From positions 558,001-622,000 of the forward strand of contig NZ_BRPL01000002.1 of NCBI RefSeq assembly GCF_027923585.1: a stretch of 64,000 nucleotides of DNA, given 5' to 3'. Position numbers and translations under genes: made by a program. The number at the start of each line of letters is the position of its first letter. The stretch's first letter is position 1. The stretch is from Philodulcilactobacillus myokonensis. GTDB lineage: Bacteria; Bacillota; Bacilli; Lactobacillales; Lactobacillaceae. Under the pieces are notes generated by a model. That model was not told the DNA's origin. It did no database searches and saw only the letters and a program-made list of their open reading frames with translations. Positions 19,849 through 32,276 of this stretch are shown here, piece after piece.

Positions 19849-20799
19849 ATGCTCGAATTTGAAAAACCAAATATTCATAAAATTGACGAAACCGACAATT
19901 ATGGGGAAGTTATTGTTGAACCATTAGAACGTGGATATGGTACAACACTTGGAAATTCGTTAAGACGAATTTTACTTTCATCAATGCCAGGTGCTGCAGT
20001 AACAAGTATTCAAATTGATGGTGTATTACATGAATTTACAACTATTAAAGGAGTTGTAGAAGATGTAACTCAAATCATTTTGAATGTTAAAAAGATTGCT
20101 TTAAAGTTAGATAGTGCAGAGGACGAAAAGAAGTCATTAGAAATTAATGTTAATGGACCAGCTAATGTCACTGCTGGAGACATTAAAGCTGATGGTGATG
20201 TTACTGTTCTTAATCCTGATCTACACATTGCAACCGTTGCTAAGGGAACTAACTTTCATATGCGTATGACCGCTCAACGTGGGCGTGGATATGTTTCTGC
20301 AGATGAAAATAAAGAATTAAATGATGGAATGCCCATTGGTGTTTTACCAATTGATTCTCTATATACCCCAATCAAGCGTGTTAATTACCAAGTTGAAGAT
20401 ACACGTGTCGGACATAGAGCTGATTATGATAAACTTACTTTAGATGTTTGGACTGATGGTTCAATTACTCCAAGTAAAGCTATTAGTCTTGCTGCTAAGG
20501 TTTTAACTGAACATTTGAAAATGTTTGTTGATCTTACTAAAGAAGCTAAAAATGCTAAAGTAATGGTTGAAAAAGAAGAAACCCATAAAGAAAAAGTGTT
20601 AGAAATGACGATTGAAGAATTAGACTTATCTGTCCGTTCTTACAATAGTTTGAAGCGTGCTGGAATCAACACTGTTCAGGAATTAACTAATAAATCCGAA
20701 AGTGACATGATGAATGTGCGTAATTTAGGCCGTAAATCTCTTGATGAAGTTAAGGATAAATTGAAGGCCCTTCACTTATCTTTACGTAAAGATGATTAA
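19849..20799 (+). CDS. rpoA: DNA-directed RNA polymerase alpha subunit
   Basis: Assembly and promoter-recognition subunit of RNA polymerase. 316 residues. The N-terminal domain has [20 protein letters not shown] and the C-terminal domain has the conserved [20 protein letters not shown] and [18 protein letters not shown] precedes the ATG. An 80-bp AT-rich spacer separates it from rpsK; rplQ follows after 22 bp. Confidence 0.98.
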   Translation: MLEFEKPNIHKIDETDNYGEVIVEPLERGYGTTLGNSLRRILLSSMPGAAVTSIQIDGVLHEFTTIKGVVEDVTQIILNVKKIALKLDSAEDEKKSLEINVNGPANVTAGDIKADGDVTVLNPDLHIATVAKGTNFHMRMTAQRGRGYVSADENKELNDGMPIGVLPIDSLYTPIKRVNYQVEDTRVGHRADYDKLTLDVWTDGSITPSKAISLAAKVLTEHLKMFVDLTKEAKNAKVMVEKEETHKEKVLEMTIEELDLSVRSYNSLKRAGINTVQELTNKSESDMMNVRNLGRKSLDEVKDKLKALHLSLRKDD

Positions 20800-20821
20800 C
20801 TAAAAAAGGAGGATATCTGTT

Positions 20822-21196
20822 ATGCGTAAATTACAACGTCTTAGCGGTCACCGTCGAGCAACATTGCGTAATCTTACAACTGATTTACTTGTTAATGGTA
20901 AGATTAAAACCACTGAAGCACGTGCTAAAGATGTACGTTCAACTGCAGAACATATGATTACTCTCGGTAAACGTGGCGATTTAAGTGCTCGTCGTCAAGC
21001 TGCTGCATTTTTACAAAATGTTGTTGCTGATGTTAAAGAAGAAGATAATAAAGTAAAAGTTACTTCTGCTTTACAAAAATTATTTAATGAAGTTGCACCT
21101 AAATACTCTGACCGTAAGGGTGGTTATACCCATATGTTTAAGACCATGCCTCGTCGTGGAGACGGCGCTCAAATGGTTATTTTAGAACTTGTTTAA
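20822..21196 (+). CDS. rplQ: 50S ribosomal protein L17
   Basis: Tunnel-exit protein of the large subunit. 124 residues. Recognised by [40 protein letters not shown] and the C-terminal [14 protein letters not shown]. Ribosome binding site AAGGAGGA. Last gene of the alpha operon, followed by a large hairpin matching the known L17 downstream element. Confidence 0.97.
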   Translation: MRKLQRLSGHRRATLRNLTTDLLVNGKIKTTEARAKDVRSTAEHMITLGKRGDLSARRQAAAFLQNVVADVKEEDNKVKVTSALQKLFNEVAPKYSDRKGGYTHMFKTMPRRGDGAQMVILELV

Positions 21197-21227
21197 TCAC
21201 TTGTAATTTTATTATTTAAATAATATA

Positions 21228-21338
21228 AAATCACTAAGATTATTAGTATAAAGCGTTACGATGATGGAATATTCCAAGTCTAGCTTGAATGTGAATCTTT
21301 TTATTCACGCGCTAATAATCTGTTAGTGATTTTTTTAT
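21228..21338 (+). ncRNA. L17 downstream element (L17DE) with terminator-like stem
   Basis: A long-range stem directly after rplQ: AAATCACTA (21228-21236) with TAGTGATTT (21324-21332), and GATTATTAG (21238-21246) with CTAATAATC (21312-21320), followed by T-rich sequence. Inside are the palindrome GGAATATTCC (21265-21274) and a hairpin GTGAAT...ATTCAC (about 21291-21308). The L17 downstream element is a published RNA motif found right after rplQ in lactic acid bacteria and Listeria; position and architecture fit. Assigned by place and shape, not by a covariance search. Confidence 0.75.
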
Positions 21339-21375
21339 ACATAAATTAATTTTTTTGAAGGGAATAAGAAAATCA

Positions 21376-22212
21376 TTGAGTTTAATTAGTGTGAGCCACC
21401 TAATTTATAAATATAATCATCAGGATACACAAAATGCTTTAGATAACATTACTTTTAATGTTGATGAAGGGGAATGGTTATCAATCATTGGACCTAATGG
21501 TAGTGGTAAAAGTACGTTAGTAAAGGCCATTGATGGACTTATTCATATTAATAATGAAAATTCTGTTTTAATTAATGGTCAATCATATAATAAAAATGCA
21601 AATCAAATTAGATCTCAAATTGGAATGGTTTTTCAAAATCCGGATAATCAGTTTATTGCTTCAACGGTTGAGGACGATGTTGCATTTGGGTTAGAAAATC
21701 GTAATATTGATTTTAATAAAATGAAAACGATTGTTGAACAATCATTAAAATTAGTTGGAATGTATGAATATAGAGATTCTAAGCCAGAAAATTTATCTGG
21801 TGGACAGAAGCAAAGAGTTGCTTTGGCAGGAATTATATCATTAAAGCCCAGGATTATACTTTTAGATGAGGCAACTAGTATGTTGGATCCAAACGGTAAA
21901 ATTAGCATGCTGAATTTAATTCGTAAAATTAAACAAAAATTTCATTTGACAATTATATCCGTTACTCATGATGTGAATGAGGTTGAATATTCTAACCAAA
22001 CATTGATTTTAAAACATGGTAAAATAATTAATAAAGCACCTTCTAAAAGAATTTTGTTGGATGCTAATTTACTATGGAAGAATGGATTAGACATTCCATT
22101 TTATCGGAAATTAATTTATCAATTGAAGCAAAAAAAAATTCATGTTCCATCTAGCATTGTGAGTGAAAAGGAGCTTTTAAAATGGGTGATTCAATCGTCT
22201 TTAATGACGTAA
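21376..22212 (+). CDS. ecfA1: ECF transporter ATPase A1
   Basis: First ATP-binding subunit of the shared energy-coupling-factor module that powers vitamin uptake with various S components. About 278 residues. Walker A GPNGSGKST, Q-loop VFQNPDNQF, signature LSGGQKQRV and Walker B IILLDEATSMLDP are present, with the switch histidine in SVTHD. No ATG start exists; the TTG at 21376 gives MSLISVSHLIYKY, resembling family N-termini, but an in-frame TTG at 21355 is possible and the ribosome binding site (GAAGGGAA) is distant. The 3' end overlaps ecfA2 by 31 bp. Confidence 0.93.
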   Translation: MSLISVSHLIYKYNHQDTQNALDNITFNVDEGEWLSIIGPNGSGKSTLVKAIDGLIHINNENSVLINGQSYNKNANQIRSQIGMVFQNPDNQFIASTVEDDVAFGLENRNIDFNKMKTIVEQSLKLVGMYEYRDSKPENLSGGQKQRVALAGIISLKPRIILLDEATSMLDPNGKISMLNLIRKIKQKFHLTIISVTHDVNEVEYSNQTLILKHGKIINKAPSKRILLDANLLWKNGLDIPFYRKLIYQLKQKKIHVPSSIVSEKELLKWVIQSSLMT

Positions 22213-23039
22213 ATTTTAGTTACCATAGCAATGATCTATCACACCAAGCATTGAAAGATATAAATTTAAAAATCCCATATCATTCATTTACAGCAATTGT
22301 GGGTAAAACTGGGAGTGGTAAATCAACATTAGTTCAACAAATTAATGGTTTGTTAAAACCAACTTCAGGAACGGTAATGGTTGGTAATTCAATCATCTCA
22401 AATAAAACCCCTGATAAAAAATTATTTAAATTAAGAAAAAAAGTTGGAATCGTATTCCAATTTCCAGAACATCAATTATTTGAAGATACAGTTTTAAAAG
22501 ATGTTTGTTTTGGTCCTAAAAATATTGGTTATAATGATAACGATGTAATGACTTTAGCTGAAAAGAGTTTACAAGTAGTTGACTTTCCTAAACGCTTATA
22601 TGACCAATCTCCATTTAATCTATCAGGCGGACAAATGAGAAGGGTAGCTATTGCCGGTGTATTAGCTATGAATCCTAAAATCCTTATTTTAGATGAACCA
22701 ACTGCTGGATTAGATCAAATCGGTAAAAGAAGCATTATGAACCTTATTTATAACTTATATTGCAAAAGAAATTTAACAATTATTATGGTTACTCATCAAA
22801 TGAGTGATGTTTCTGACTATGCTGATCATGTTATTGTAATGAATAATGGTAAAATGGTTAAAATGACTACTCCTAGACTCTTATTTGAAAATTATAACCT
22901 TGTCTTACATAATAATTTAAGGATGCCTGAGGTGGTAAATTTTGCTTATCATTTAAAGCAAAATGGAGTGTCATTTTCTAAAATACCATTAAATATCAAA
23001 GAACTAACAACGTTAATTGTAAATAAATTACATCGATAA
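22182..23039 (+). CDS. ecfA2: ECF transporter ATPase A2
   Basis: Second ATP-binding subunit of the ECF module. 285 residues. Walker A GKTGSGKST, Q-loop VFQFPEHQLFEDTV, signature LSGGQMRRVAIAG, Walker B ILILDEPTAGLDQ and switch MVTHQM are complete. The ribosome binding site AAAGGAG lies within the end of ecfA1. ecfT begins 4 bp after the stop. Confidence 0.95.
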   Translation: MGDSIVFNDVNFSYHSNDLSHQALKDINLKIPYHSFTAIVGKTGSGKSTLVQQINGLLKPTSGTVMVGNSIISNKTPDKKLFKLRKKVGIVFQFPEHQLFEDTVLKDVCFGPKNIGYNDNDVMTLAEKSLQVVDFPKRLYDQSPFNLSGGQMRRVAIAGVLAMNPKILILDEPTAGLDQIGKRSIMNLIYNLYCKRNLTIIMVTHQMSDVSDYADHVIVMNNGKMVKMTTPRLLFENYNLVLHNNLRMPEVVNFAYHLKQNGVSFSKIPLNIKELTTLIVNKLHR

Positions 23040-23043
23040 ATGG

Positions 23044-23847
23044 GTGATTAGTACGAATAATTTTATTTTTGGTCGTTATATTCCTGGAAATGCGTGGATT
23101 TACAAAATGAATCCGATCATGAAAATTATTTTAACATTTTATTTTACGTTAATTGTTTTTTTAGCTAATAATTGGATTAGCTATGCTATATTATGGTTAT
23201 TGGCAATTATATCAATTTACTTTTCTGGAATTAATATCAAAACATTTTTTAATGGCATTAAAGCAATTTTATTCATCATATTAATTACAGTCATAATTCA
23301 AATTTTATTTAGTGTTAATGGTAATGTGATTTTTAATTATGGTCCGATAAAAATCACTAATTTAGGAATTAAATATGGAATTTTCATTTTTTTTAGATTT
23401 ACTTTAATTGTAATTGCATCAACTATCTTGACTTTGTCGACAAAACCATTGGCCATTGCGTATGGAATTGAGAAAATAATGAGTCCATTAAATAAGCTTC
23501 ACTTTCCCGTTGAAGTTTTATCTTTAATGATTTCAATTGCATTAAGATTTGTACCGACTTTAATTGATGAAATTTCGAGTATTATAAAGGCTCAAAAAGC
23601 TCGCGGAGCTAATTTTAATAATGGTAATTTAATTAAAAGGGCAAATGCAATTGCTTCTATTTTTATTCCCTTGTTTTTAGTTGCGATGAATCACGCTTCT
23701 GACTTAGGAGATGCGATGGTTTCCAGGGGTTATAAAAGTAATGTCAAAAGAAGTCAATATCATCATTATCATATTAATCATATTGATTGGATAAGTTGTT
23801 TTACATATTTATTGTTTGGCGTATTAATTGTATTTATTAGGAAGTGA
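23044..23847 (+). CDS. ecfT: ECF transporter transmembrane subunit T
   Basis: Membrane subunit that couples the two ATPases to substrate-binding S proteins. 267 residues with several hydrophobic segments. The N-terminal FGRYIPGNAWIYKMNP matches the family. A coupling-helix motif with AQKARGA occurs at about residue 184, and a second Ala-Arg-Gly-like motif VSRGY further on. Starts at GTG without a strong ribosome binding site, suggesting coupling to ecfA2. The stop overlaps the truA start by 4 bases. Confidence 0.93.
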   Translation: MISTNNFIFGRYIPGNAWIYKMNPIMKIILTFYFTLIVFLANNWISYAILWLLAIISIYFSGINIKTFFNGIKAILFIILITVIIQILFSVNGNVIFNYGPIKITNLGIKYGIFIFFRFTLIVIASTILTLSTKPLAIAYGIEKIMSPLNKLHFPVEVLSLMISIALRFVPTLIDEISSIIKAQKARGANFNNGNLIKRANAIASIFIPLFLVAMNHASDLGDAMVSRGYKSNVKRSQYHHYHINHIDWISCFTYLLFGVLIVFIRK

Positions 23848-24650
23848 TTCTAATATCAATTAGATATAAAATTATATTTAGTTATGATGGAACTAATTTT
23901 TGTGGCTTTCAAGTTCAACCGAACCAAAGAACAGTTCAGGGAGAAATAACTAAAGTCGTTAACCAAATTGCTAAAAATCCGTCTAAGCCAATAAAAATTT
24001 GTGGTTCTGGAAGGACAGATTCTGGAGTTCATGCATTAGCTCAGGTGGCACACTTCGATTTTCCATTTAAAATTGCATCAAATCATATGTTCAAAGCATT
24101 GAATAGTATGTTACCATTAGATATTGTAGTAAAAAAAGTTAATATTGTTTCAAAAGATTTTCATGCTCGTTTTGATGTTTCCGGGAAACGTTATATGTAC
24201 CGAATTGATTTAGGACAGTTTCGCGATCCATTTAAACGGTTTTATACTGGTCATTGGCGTGGCAAACTTGACCTCAATAAAATTCAAGTTGCTTTAAATG
24301 ATTTGATTGGAACTCATGATTTTACAAGCTTCGTTGCATCTGGATCAGAAGCTAGAAGCAACATTAGAACAATCTATGAAGCGACTTATCATTTAGATTC
24401 ATCCAACAATGAATTAAGATTTGAATTCTATGGAAATGGTTTTTTATATAATATGGTAAGAATTATTGTGGGGGTTTTAGTTGAAATTGGATCTGGATAT
24501 CGAGATGTTCATGATATTTTAAGACTATACCGGATTAAAGACAGGACACAAGCGAGAAGAACAGCGTCTCCCCAAGGATTATACTTAAAACATGTTTATT
24601 ATGAATACGAAGATCCTAAGCATCCTACGAAATCATCATATAAAATATAA
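23844..24650 (+). CDS. truA: tRNA pseudouridine synthase A (positions 38-40)
   Basis: Makes pseudouridine at positions 38-40 of the tRNA anticodon arm. 268 residues. The catalytic aspartate lies in GSGRTDSGVHA, and the family motif FSYDGTNFCGFQVQPNQRTV is at the N-terminus. The start is probably the GTG at 23844 overlapping the ecfT stop, which adds a few residues before the usual RYKI; no better start exists. The order ecfA1-ecfA2-ecfT-truA-rplM-rpsI is classic for lactobacilli. Confidence 0.95.
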   Translation: MILISIRYKIIFSYDGTNFCGFQVQPNQRTVQGEITKVVNQIAKNPSKPIKICGSGRTDSGVHALAQVAHFDFPFKIASNHMFKALNSMLPLDIVVKKVNIVSKDFHARFDVSGKRYMYRIDLGQFRDPFKRFYTGHWRGKLDLNKIQVALNDLIGTHDFTSFVASGSEARSNIRTIYEATYHLDSSNNELRFEFYGNGFLYNMVRIIVGVLVEIGSGYRDVHDILRLYRIKDRTQARRTASPQGLYLKHVYYEYEDPKHPTKSSYKI

Positions 24651-24681
24651 GAAAGTTAATCATGATTTTATCAATATTTTA

Positions 24682-24710
24682 TTGACTTTAAGATAAATTA
24701 TCGGTATTAT
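24682..24710 (+). promoter_or_regulatory. Promoter of rplM-rpsI
   Basis: TTGACT (24682-24687) and TATTAT (24705-24710) with a 17-bp spacer, ahead of the L13 leader. Confidence 0.75.
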
Positions 24711-24719
24711 GTAATTGGT

Positions 24720-24786
24720 ATTGTTTGCCCCACGATAAGCCCCGGAAACTTATTTGGTATCGAACATACACAGAATATGGAGGAAT
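24720..24786 (+). promoter_or_regulatory. L13 ribosomal protein leader RNA
   Basis: The leader between promoter and rplM contains TTTGCCCCACGATAAG followed by CCCCGGAAACTTAT, where ATAAG can pair with CTTAT. This resembles the L13 leader described upstream of rplM in low-GC Gram-positives, thought to mediate autoregulation. It also creates a misleading in-frame upstream extension of rplM. Assigned from memory of the motif and its position. Confidence 0.7.
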
Positions 24787-24790
24787 TAAA

Positions 24791-25234
24791 TTGCGTACAA
24801 CATATATGGCTAAGCCAGGTGAAGTAGAACGTAAATGGTATGTTATTGACGCGGCTGATATTGAATTAGGTCGTTTATCAACAGTTGTTGCTTCTATTTT
24901 ACGTGGTAAAAATAAACCTACTTTTACACCAAATGTAGATACTGGTGATAACGTTATTGTTATTAATGCAGCTAAGGTTGCATTATCTGGACGTAAAGCT
25001 TCTAGAAAGATTTACTATCACCATACCGGTTATCTTGGTGGTATTAAACAAATTAGCGCTGGCAAATTACGTGAAGTTAACCCACAAAGATTAGTTGAAA
25101 CTTCAGTTAAAGGTATGCTTCCTCATGGAACATTAGGTCATAAAATTTTCTTAAAATTGCATGTTTATGCTGGTGCTGATCACAAGCATGAAGCACAAAA
25201 GCCTGAAAAACTAGATATTAAAAACCTAATTTAA
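24791..25234 (+). CDS. rplM: 50S ribosomal protein L13
   Basis: Early-assembly large-subunit protein. 147 residues, normal. Recognised by [20 protein letters not shown], the central [20 protein letters not shown] and GMLPHGTLG. The frame is open upstream through the leader, but the TTG at 24791 has GGAGGAA before it and gives the family N-terminus. rpsI follows 13 bp later. Confidence 0.96.
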   Translation: MRTTYMAKPGEVERKWYVIDAADIELGRLSTVVASILRGKNKPTFTPNVDTGDNVIVINAAKVALSGRKASRKIYYHHTGYLGGIKQISAGKLREVNPQRLVETSVKGMLPHGTLGHKIFLKLHVYAGADHKHEAQKPEKLDIKNLI

Positions 25235-25247
25235 GGAGGAAACTGAA

Positions 25248-25640
25248 TTGGCTCAAGTACAATATAACGGCACAGGCCGTCGTAAAGATTCAGTAGCCAG
25301 AGTACGTTTAGTACCTGGTACTGGAAAAGTTATTATGAATAAAAAATCAATTGATGACTACATTCCATTCCCTAATTTAAGGGAAGTTGTTATGCAACCA
25401 TTTAACGTTACAGAAACATTAGGAAATTATGATGTTTTAGTTAACGTTGATGGTGGTGGATATTCTGGTCAAGCCGGCGCCACCCGTCATGGAATTGCAC
25501 GTGCTTTACTAAAAGTTGATCCTGATTTTCGTTCACCTTTAAAGAAAGCCGGATTATTAACCCGTGATGCTCGAATGAAGGAACGTAAGAAGCCAGGTCA
25601 CAAGAAAGCTCGTAAATCTCCACAATTTTCAAAACGTTAA
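25248..25640 (+). CDS. rpsI: 30S ribosomal protein S9
   Basis: Small-subunit head protein whose C-terminal tail touches P-site tRNA. 130 residues ending [12 protein letters not shown], as the family requires. Also recognised by [20 protein letters not shown] and [19 protein letters not shown]. Starts at TTG with AAGGAGG upstream. Followed by a strong terminator. Confidence 0.97.
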   Translation: MAQVQYNGTGRRKDSVARVRLVPGTGKVIMNKKSIDDYIPFPNLREVVMQPFNVTETLGNYDVLVNVDGGGYSGQAGATRHGIARALLKVDPDFRSPLKKAGLLTRDARMKERKKPGHKKARKSPQFSKR

Positions 25641-25660
25641 TTTATTTGAATATAAATTTA

Positions 25661-25691
25661 AACTCCACTTTTATTTAAGTGGAGTTTTTTG
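25661..25691 (+). terminator. Intrinsic terminator after rpsI
   Basis: ACTCCACTT (25662-25670) pairs with AAGTGGAGT (25677-25685), followed by TTTTTG. Confidence 0.93.
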
Positions 25692-25705
25692 TTTATTATA
25701 AAATA

Positions 25706-25744
25706 AAAAGATCCAATGCTTATTTTCAGCATTTGGATCTTTTA
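25706..25744. terminator. Second, symmetrical terminator between convergent genes
   Basis: AAAAGATCCAA-TGCT pairs with AGCA-TTTGGATCTTTT with one bulged base; A-run and T-run on either side make it bidirectional. It serves the minus-strand gene whose stop codon it touches and backs up the rpsI terminator. Confidence 0.85.
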
Positions 25745-26008
25745 CTTATTGTCATTATCCTTAGTTGTTTTTTTACTTTTACTACTTTTGGCGGCTTTAA
25801 CAACCCTTAATTTTTTAGAACTAATAACAACTTTATTATGATATTTATCAATTACAGCTGGACTAGTTGATTTAAATGAAATAAGGAATGAGTGTGTGTA
25901 TCCCTTTAAAATTGTGCCATTGTAATTTGTTTTTCCTAATTTAAAAGCAACTTTATCTCCAACATTAAATTTTGCTTGAAGAGGACTAACTTTTTTACTT
26001 CTTGTCAA
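25742..26008 (-). CDS. Small basic protein, DUF2187/KOW-like
   Basis: 88 residues. Residues about 13-70 form a small beta-rich domain starting FNVGDKVAFKLGKTNYNGTI and ending ISSKKLRVV, resembling DUF2187 (YkvS-like) proteins, which look like KOW/SH3-fold domains. The last 20 residues are a low-complexity Lys/Ser/Asp tail, and the first ten are basic. It starts at a TTG with GGGAG ten bases upstream; the nearby ATG is in another frame that stops quickly. A lone minus-strand gene between two plus-strand units. Function unknown; nucleic-acid binding is only an inference from fold and charge. Confidence 0.7.
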   Translation of the reverse strand: MTRSKKVSPLQAKFNVGDKVAFKLGKTNYNGTILKGYTHSFLISFKSTSPAVIDKYHNKVVISSKKLRVVKAAKSSKSKKTTKDNDNK

Positions 26009-26135
26009 TTTTATTCATCTCCCGAAGTGTTCCTCTTGCAATATAACTAAATATTAATATTTTGTCAATTGAATACTCCAATTATTATTTAAAATGTTAT
26101 GATATGATTAATGTTATAAAGGAGCGTTGTAATTC

Positions 26136-26714
26136 ATGAATTTTTTAGAAAAACGAATTCAAAAGGATGGAAGAATTTTATCAGATAATACTTTAAAGGT
26201 TGATCAATTTTTTAATCATCAAATTGATCCTCAATTAATGAAGAAGGTTGGACAATCATTTGCTGATTATTTTAAAAATGATCAAATTACTAAAATTTTA
26301 ACAATTGAATCATCTGGGATTGCACCGGCTTTAATGACTGGATTATACTTAAATGTTCCGGTGATTTTTGCTCGTAAACATAAAAGCGTTATTCAAAAAA
26401 ATAATATCTACACTGCTAATGTCTATTCATTTACTAAAAAAACTAATAATACAATTAGTGTTAATAAGGATTTTATTAATTCAAATGACCGTATCCTTAT
26501 GATTGATGATTTTTTAGCCAATGGATCTGCCATTAGCGGAATGATTGATATTATATCAAAAGCTAATGCAAACATTGGTGGTGCTGGGGTCGCAATTGAA
26601 AAGAAATTCCAAAAGGGACATCAGTATATTCAAAAAAACGGAATTAAATTCTTAGCACTTGCCAGTATTGCATCTTTAGATAATGGTAAGATAGCTTTTG
26701 CCCACTCAAAATAA
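26136..26714 (+). CDS. xpt: Xanthine phosphoribosyltransferase
   Basis: Salvages xanthine to XMP using PRPP. 192 residues, usual length. The PRPP-binding motif RILMIDDFLANGSA is at about residues 124-137, and the N-terminus MNFLEKRIQKDGRI matches Xpt. Ribosome binding site AAAGGAGCG. I see no purine riboswitch in the upstream 120 bp, unlike in Bacillus, where xpt is riboswitch-controlled. A -10-like TATGAT lies about 30-40 bp upstream. A PurK-like gene follows after 27 bp. Confidence 0.94.
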   Translation: MNFLEKRIQKDGRILSDNTLKVDQFFNHQIDPQLMKKVGQSFADYFKNDQITKILTIESSGIAPALMTGLYLNVPVIFARKHKSVIQKNNIYTANVYSFTKKTNNTISVNKDFINSNDRILMIDDFLANGSAISGMIDIISKANANIGGAGVAIEKKFQKGHQYIQKNGIKFLALASIASLDNGKIAFAHSK

Positions 26715-26741
26715 AATTTTTATCAAAATAAAGGGTAGTGT

Positions 26742-27872
26742 TTGAATTTGATTAATAAAGCTTTACAACCTGGAGATACAATTGGAATAATTGGTGAAAG
26801 CATTGGGAATATTCATTTGATTATGGAAGCTAAACAATTGGGATTTTATGTTGGCATTTATACGCCAATTAAAATTTATCATAATCAATTAGCTGATTTT
26901 TGTATTATTGGTGATTTGGGTGACAAACAAAAATTAAAAGTATTTGCTAAAAAATGCGATATTGTTACCTATTCTTCAGCTAATATATCATCAAATACAA
27001 TTAAATATATGGAACAGTATACAAATGTTCCACAACATTCAACAATGTTAGACATGATTCAAGATCGATTGATAAAACAATCATTTTTTGATCAAATTAA
27101 TGTAAATACGGCCCCTTACGAAACAGTAGTTAATTTGAATGATTTATATCATGCTATTAATTCAATTGGATATCCAGCAATTTTAAGGCCAATTCAACGC
27201 GATTTTAATCATGGTAAGCAACTATTGATAAAAAATCAATTGGACATTGCTAAGGCTGATATTTTACTGAATTATGGTACATATGTTTTAGAATCTTATA
27301 TTCCCCATAACAAAACATTTTCTGTTATTTCAGCAAATAATAGTTCTAATCATCAGTCTGTATCGTTTCCGATTATTCAAAATGAAATTGTCAATGGTAA
27401 AATTCAAACAGCATTTTCACCAACCACTGTTGATCCCTTAATCACTGATGAATTAAAGCGGATTGCACGAAAAATAACCAATAACATTCAATATGATGGA
27501 ATTATAGAAATATCATTAATTTTGGGATCCAACGATAATATCTATGTTCATAATGTTAATCCCTTCCTTTCAACTTCTAGTTTTATTTTTGATCATGCTA
27601 ACATTAATGAATTTCAAATGTACTTGCGTGCTATTTCAGGGATGCCATTAACAAAAATTAAATTATCTAAACCAACGATTTTACAATCTTTTAATCAAAA
27701 TCAATGGAGAATTTTAAAAAAACAATGGCCATTTCCAAACAATTGGCAGTTTATTTTTTACAATCGGATTGATCAAAACCTAAAAAATGTTCAAGGCCAT
27801 ATTTTGATTGAGTCAAATTCTTCCGTTAAAAATGTTTTAAAGGATATCAAAAATACTAAAGCATGGGATTAA
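26742..27872 (+). CDS. Divergent PurK-like ATP-grasp protein
   Basis: 376 residues that align end to end with N5-carboxyaminoimidazole ribonucleotide synthase (PurK): an N-terminal Rossmann-like domain (GDTIGIIGESIG), a central ATP-grasp domain and the C-terminal ISGMPL block. Most family signatures are changed. GGGQLG is ESIGNI; TYEFEN is TYSSAN; the glycine-rich TGGYDGKGQ loop is RDFNHGKQ; the metal-site APRPHNSGH is NPFLSTSSF. It therefore probably lacks CAIR-synthase activity, or uses another substrate. No frameshift or internal stop, so it appears to be maintained. Starts at TTG 26742 with AAGGG upstream. In lactobacilli a second PurK-like gene often lies by pcrA. Confidence 0.75.
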   Translation: MNLINKALQPGDTIGIIGESIGNIHLIMEAKQLGFYVGIYTPIKIYHNQLADFCIIGDLGDKQKLKVFAKKCDIVTYSSANISSNTIKYMEQYTNVPQHSTMLDMIQDRLIKQSFFDQINVNTAPYETVVNLNDLYHAINSIGYPAILRPIQRDFNHGKQLLIKNQLDIAKADILLNYGTYVLESYIPHNKTFSVISANNSSNHQSVSFPIIQNEIVNGKIQTAFSPTTVDPLITDELKRIARKITNNIQYDGIIEISLILGSNDNIYVHNVNPFLSTSSFIFDHANINEFQMYLRAISGMPLTKIKLSKPTILQSFNQNQWRILKKQWPFPNNWQFIFYNRIDQNLKNVQGHILIESNSSVKNVLKDIKNTKAWD

Positions 27873-27918
27873 TCGCTTGAATTTTATATTTGTCATTTTA
27901 ATTTATGACTTTATTATA

Positions 27919-27927
27919 TGATATAAT
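27919..27927 (+). promoter_or_regulatory. Extended -10 promoter element before pcrA
   Basis: TGATATAAT (TGn-TATAAT) 38 bp before the pcrA start, preceded by AT-rich sequence without a good -35. Confidence 0.55.
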
Positions 27928-27965
27928 TACAATGTATAATTATTTAGAGAGGAATGGAGTTTTAC

Positions 27966-32260
<4,295 letters not shown>

Positions 32261-32276
32261 TGGGAGGAACGATCCT

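Noticed and set aside
24725-24790. In-frame extension of rplM to 169 codons
   Set aside because: The added codons are the L13 leader RNA; TTG at 24791 has GGAGGAA and the family N-terminus.
26742-27872. PurK-like gene as a pseudogene
   Set aside because: The frame is full length with no stop or frameshift and a normal ribosome binding site, so it is annotated as an intact but divergent gene.
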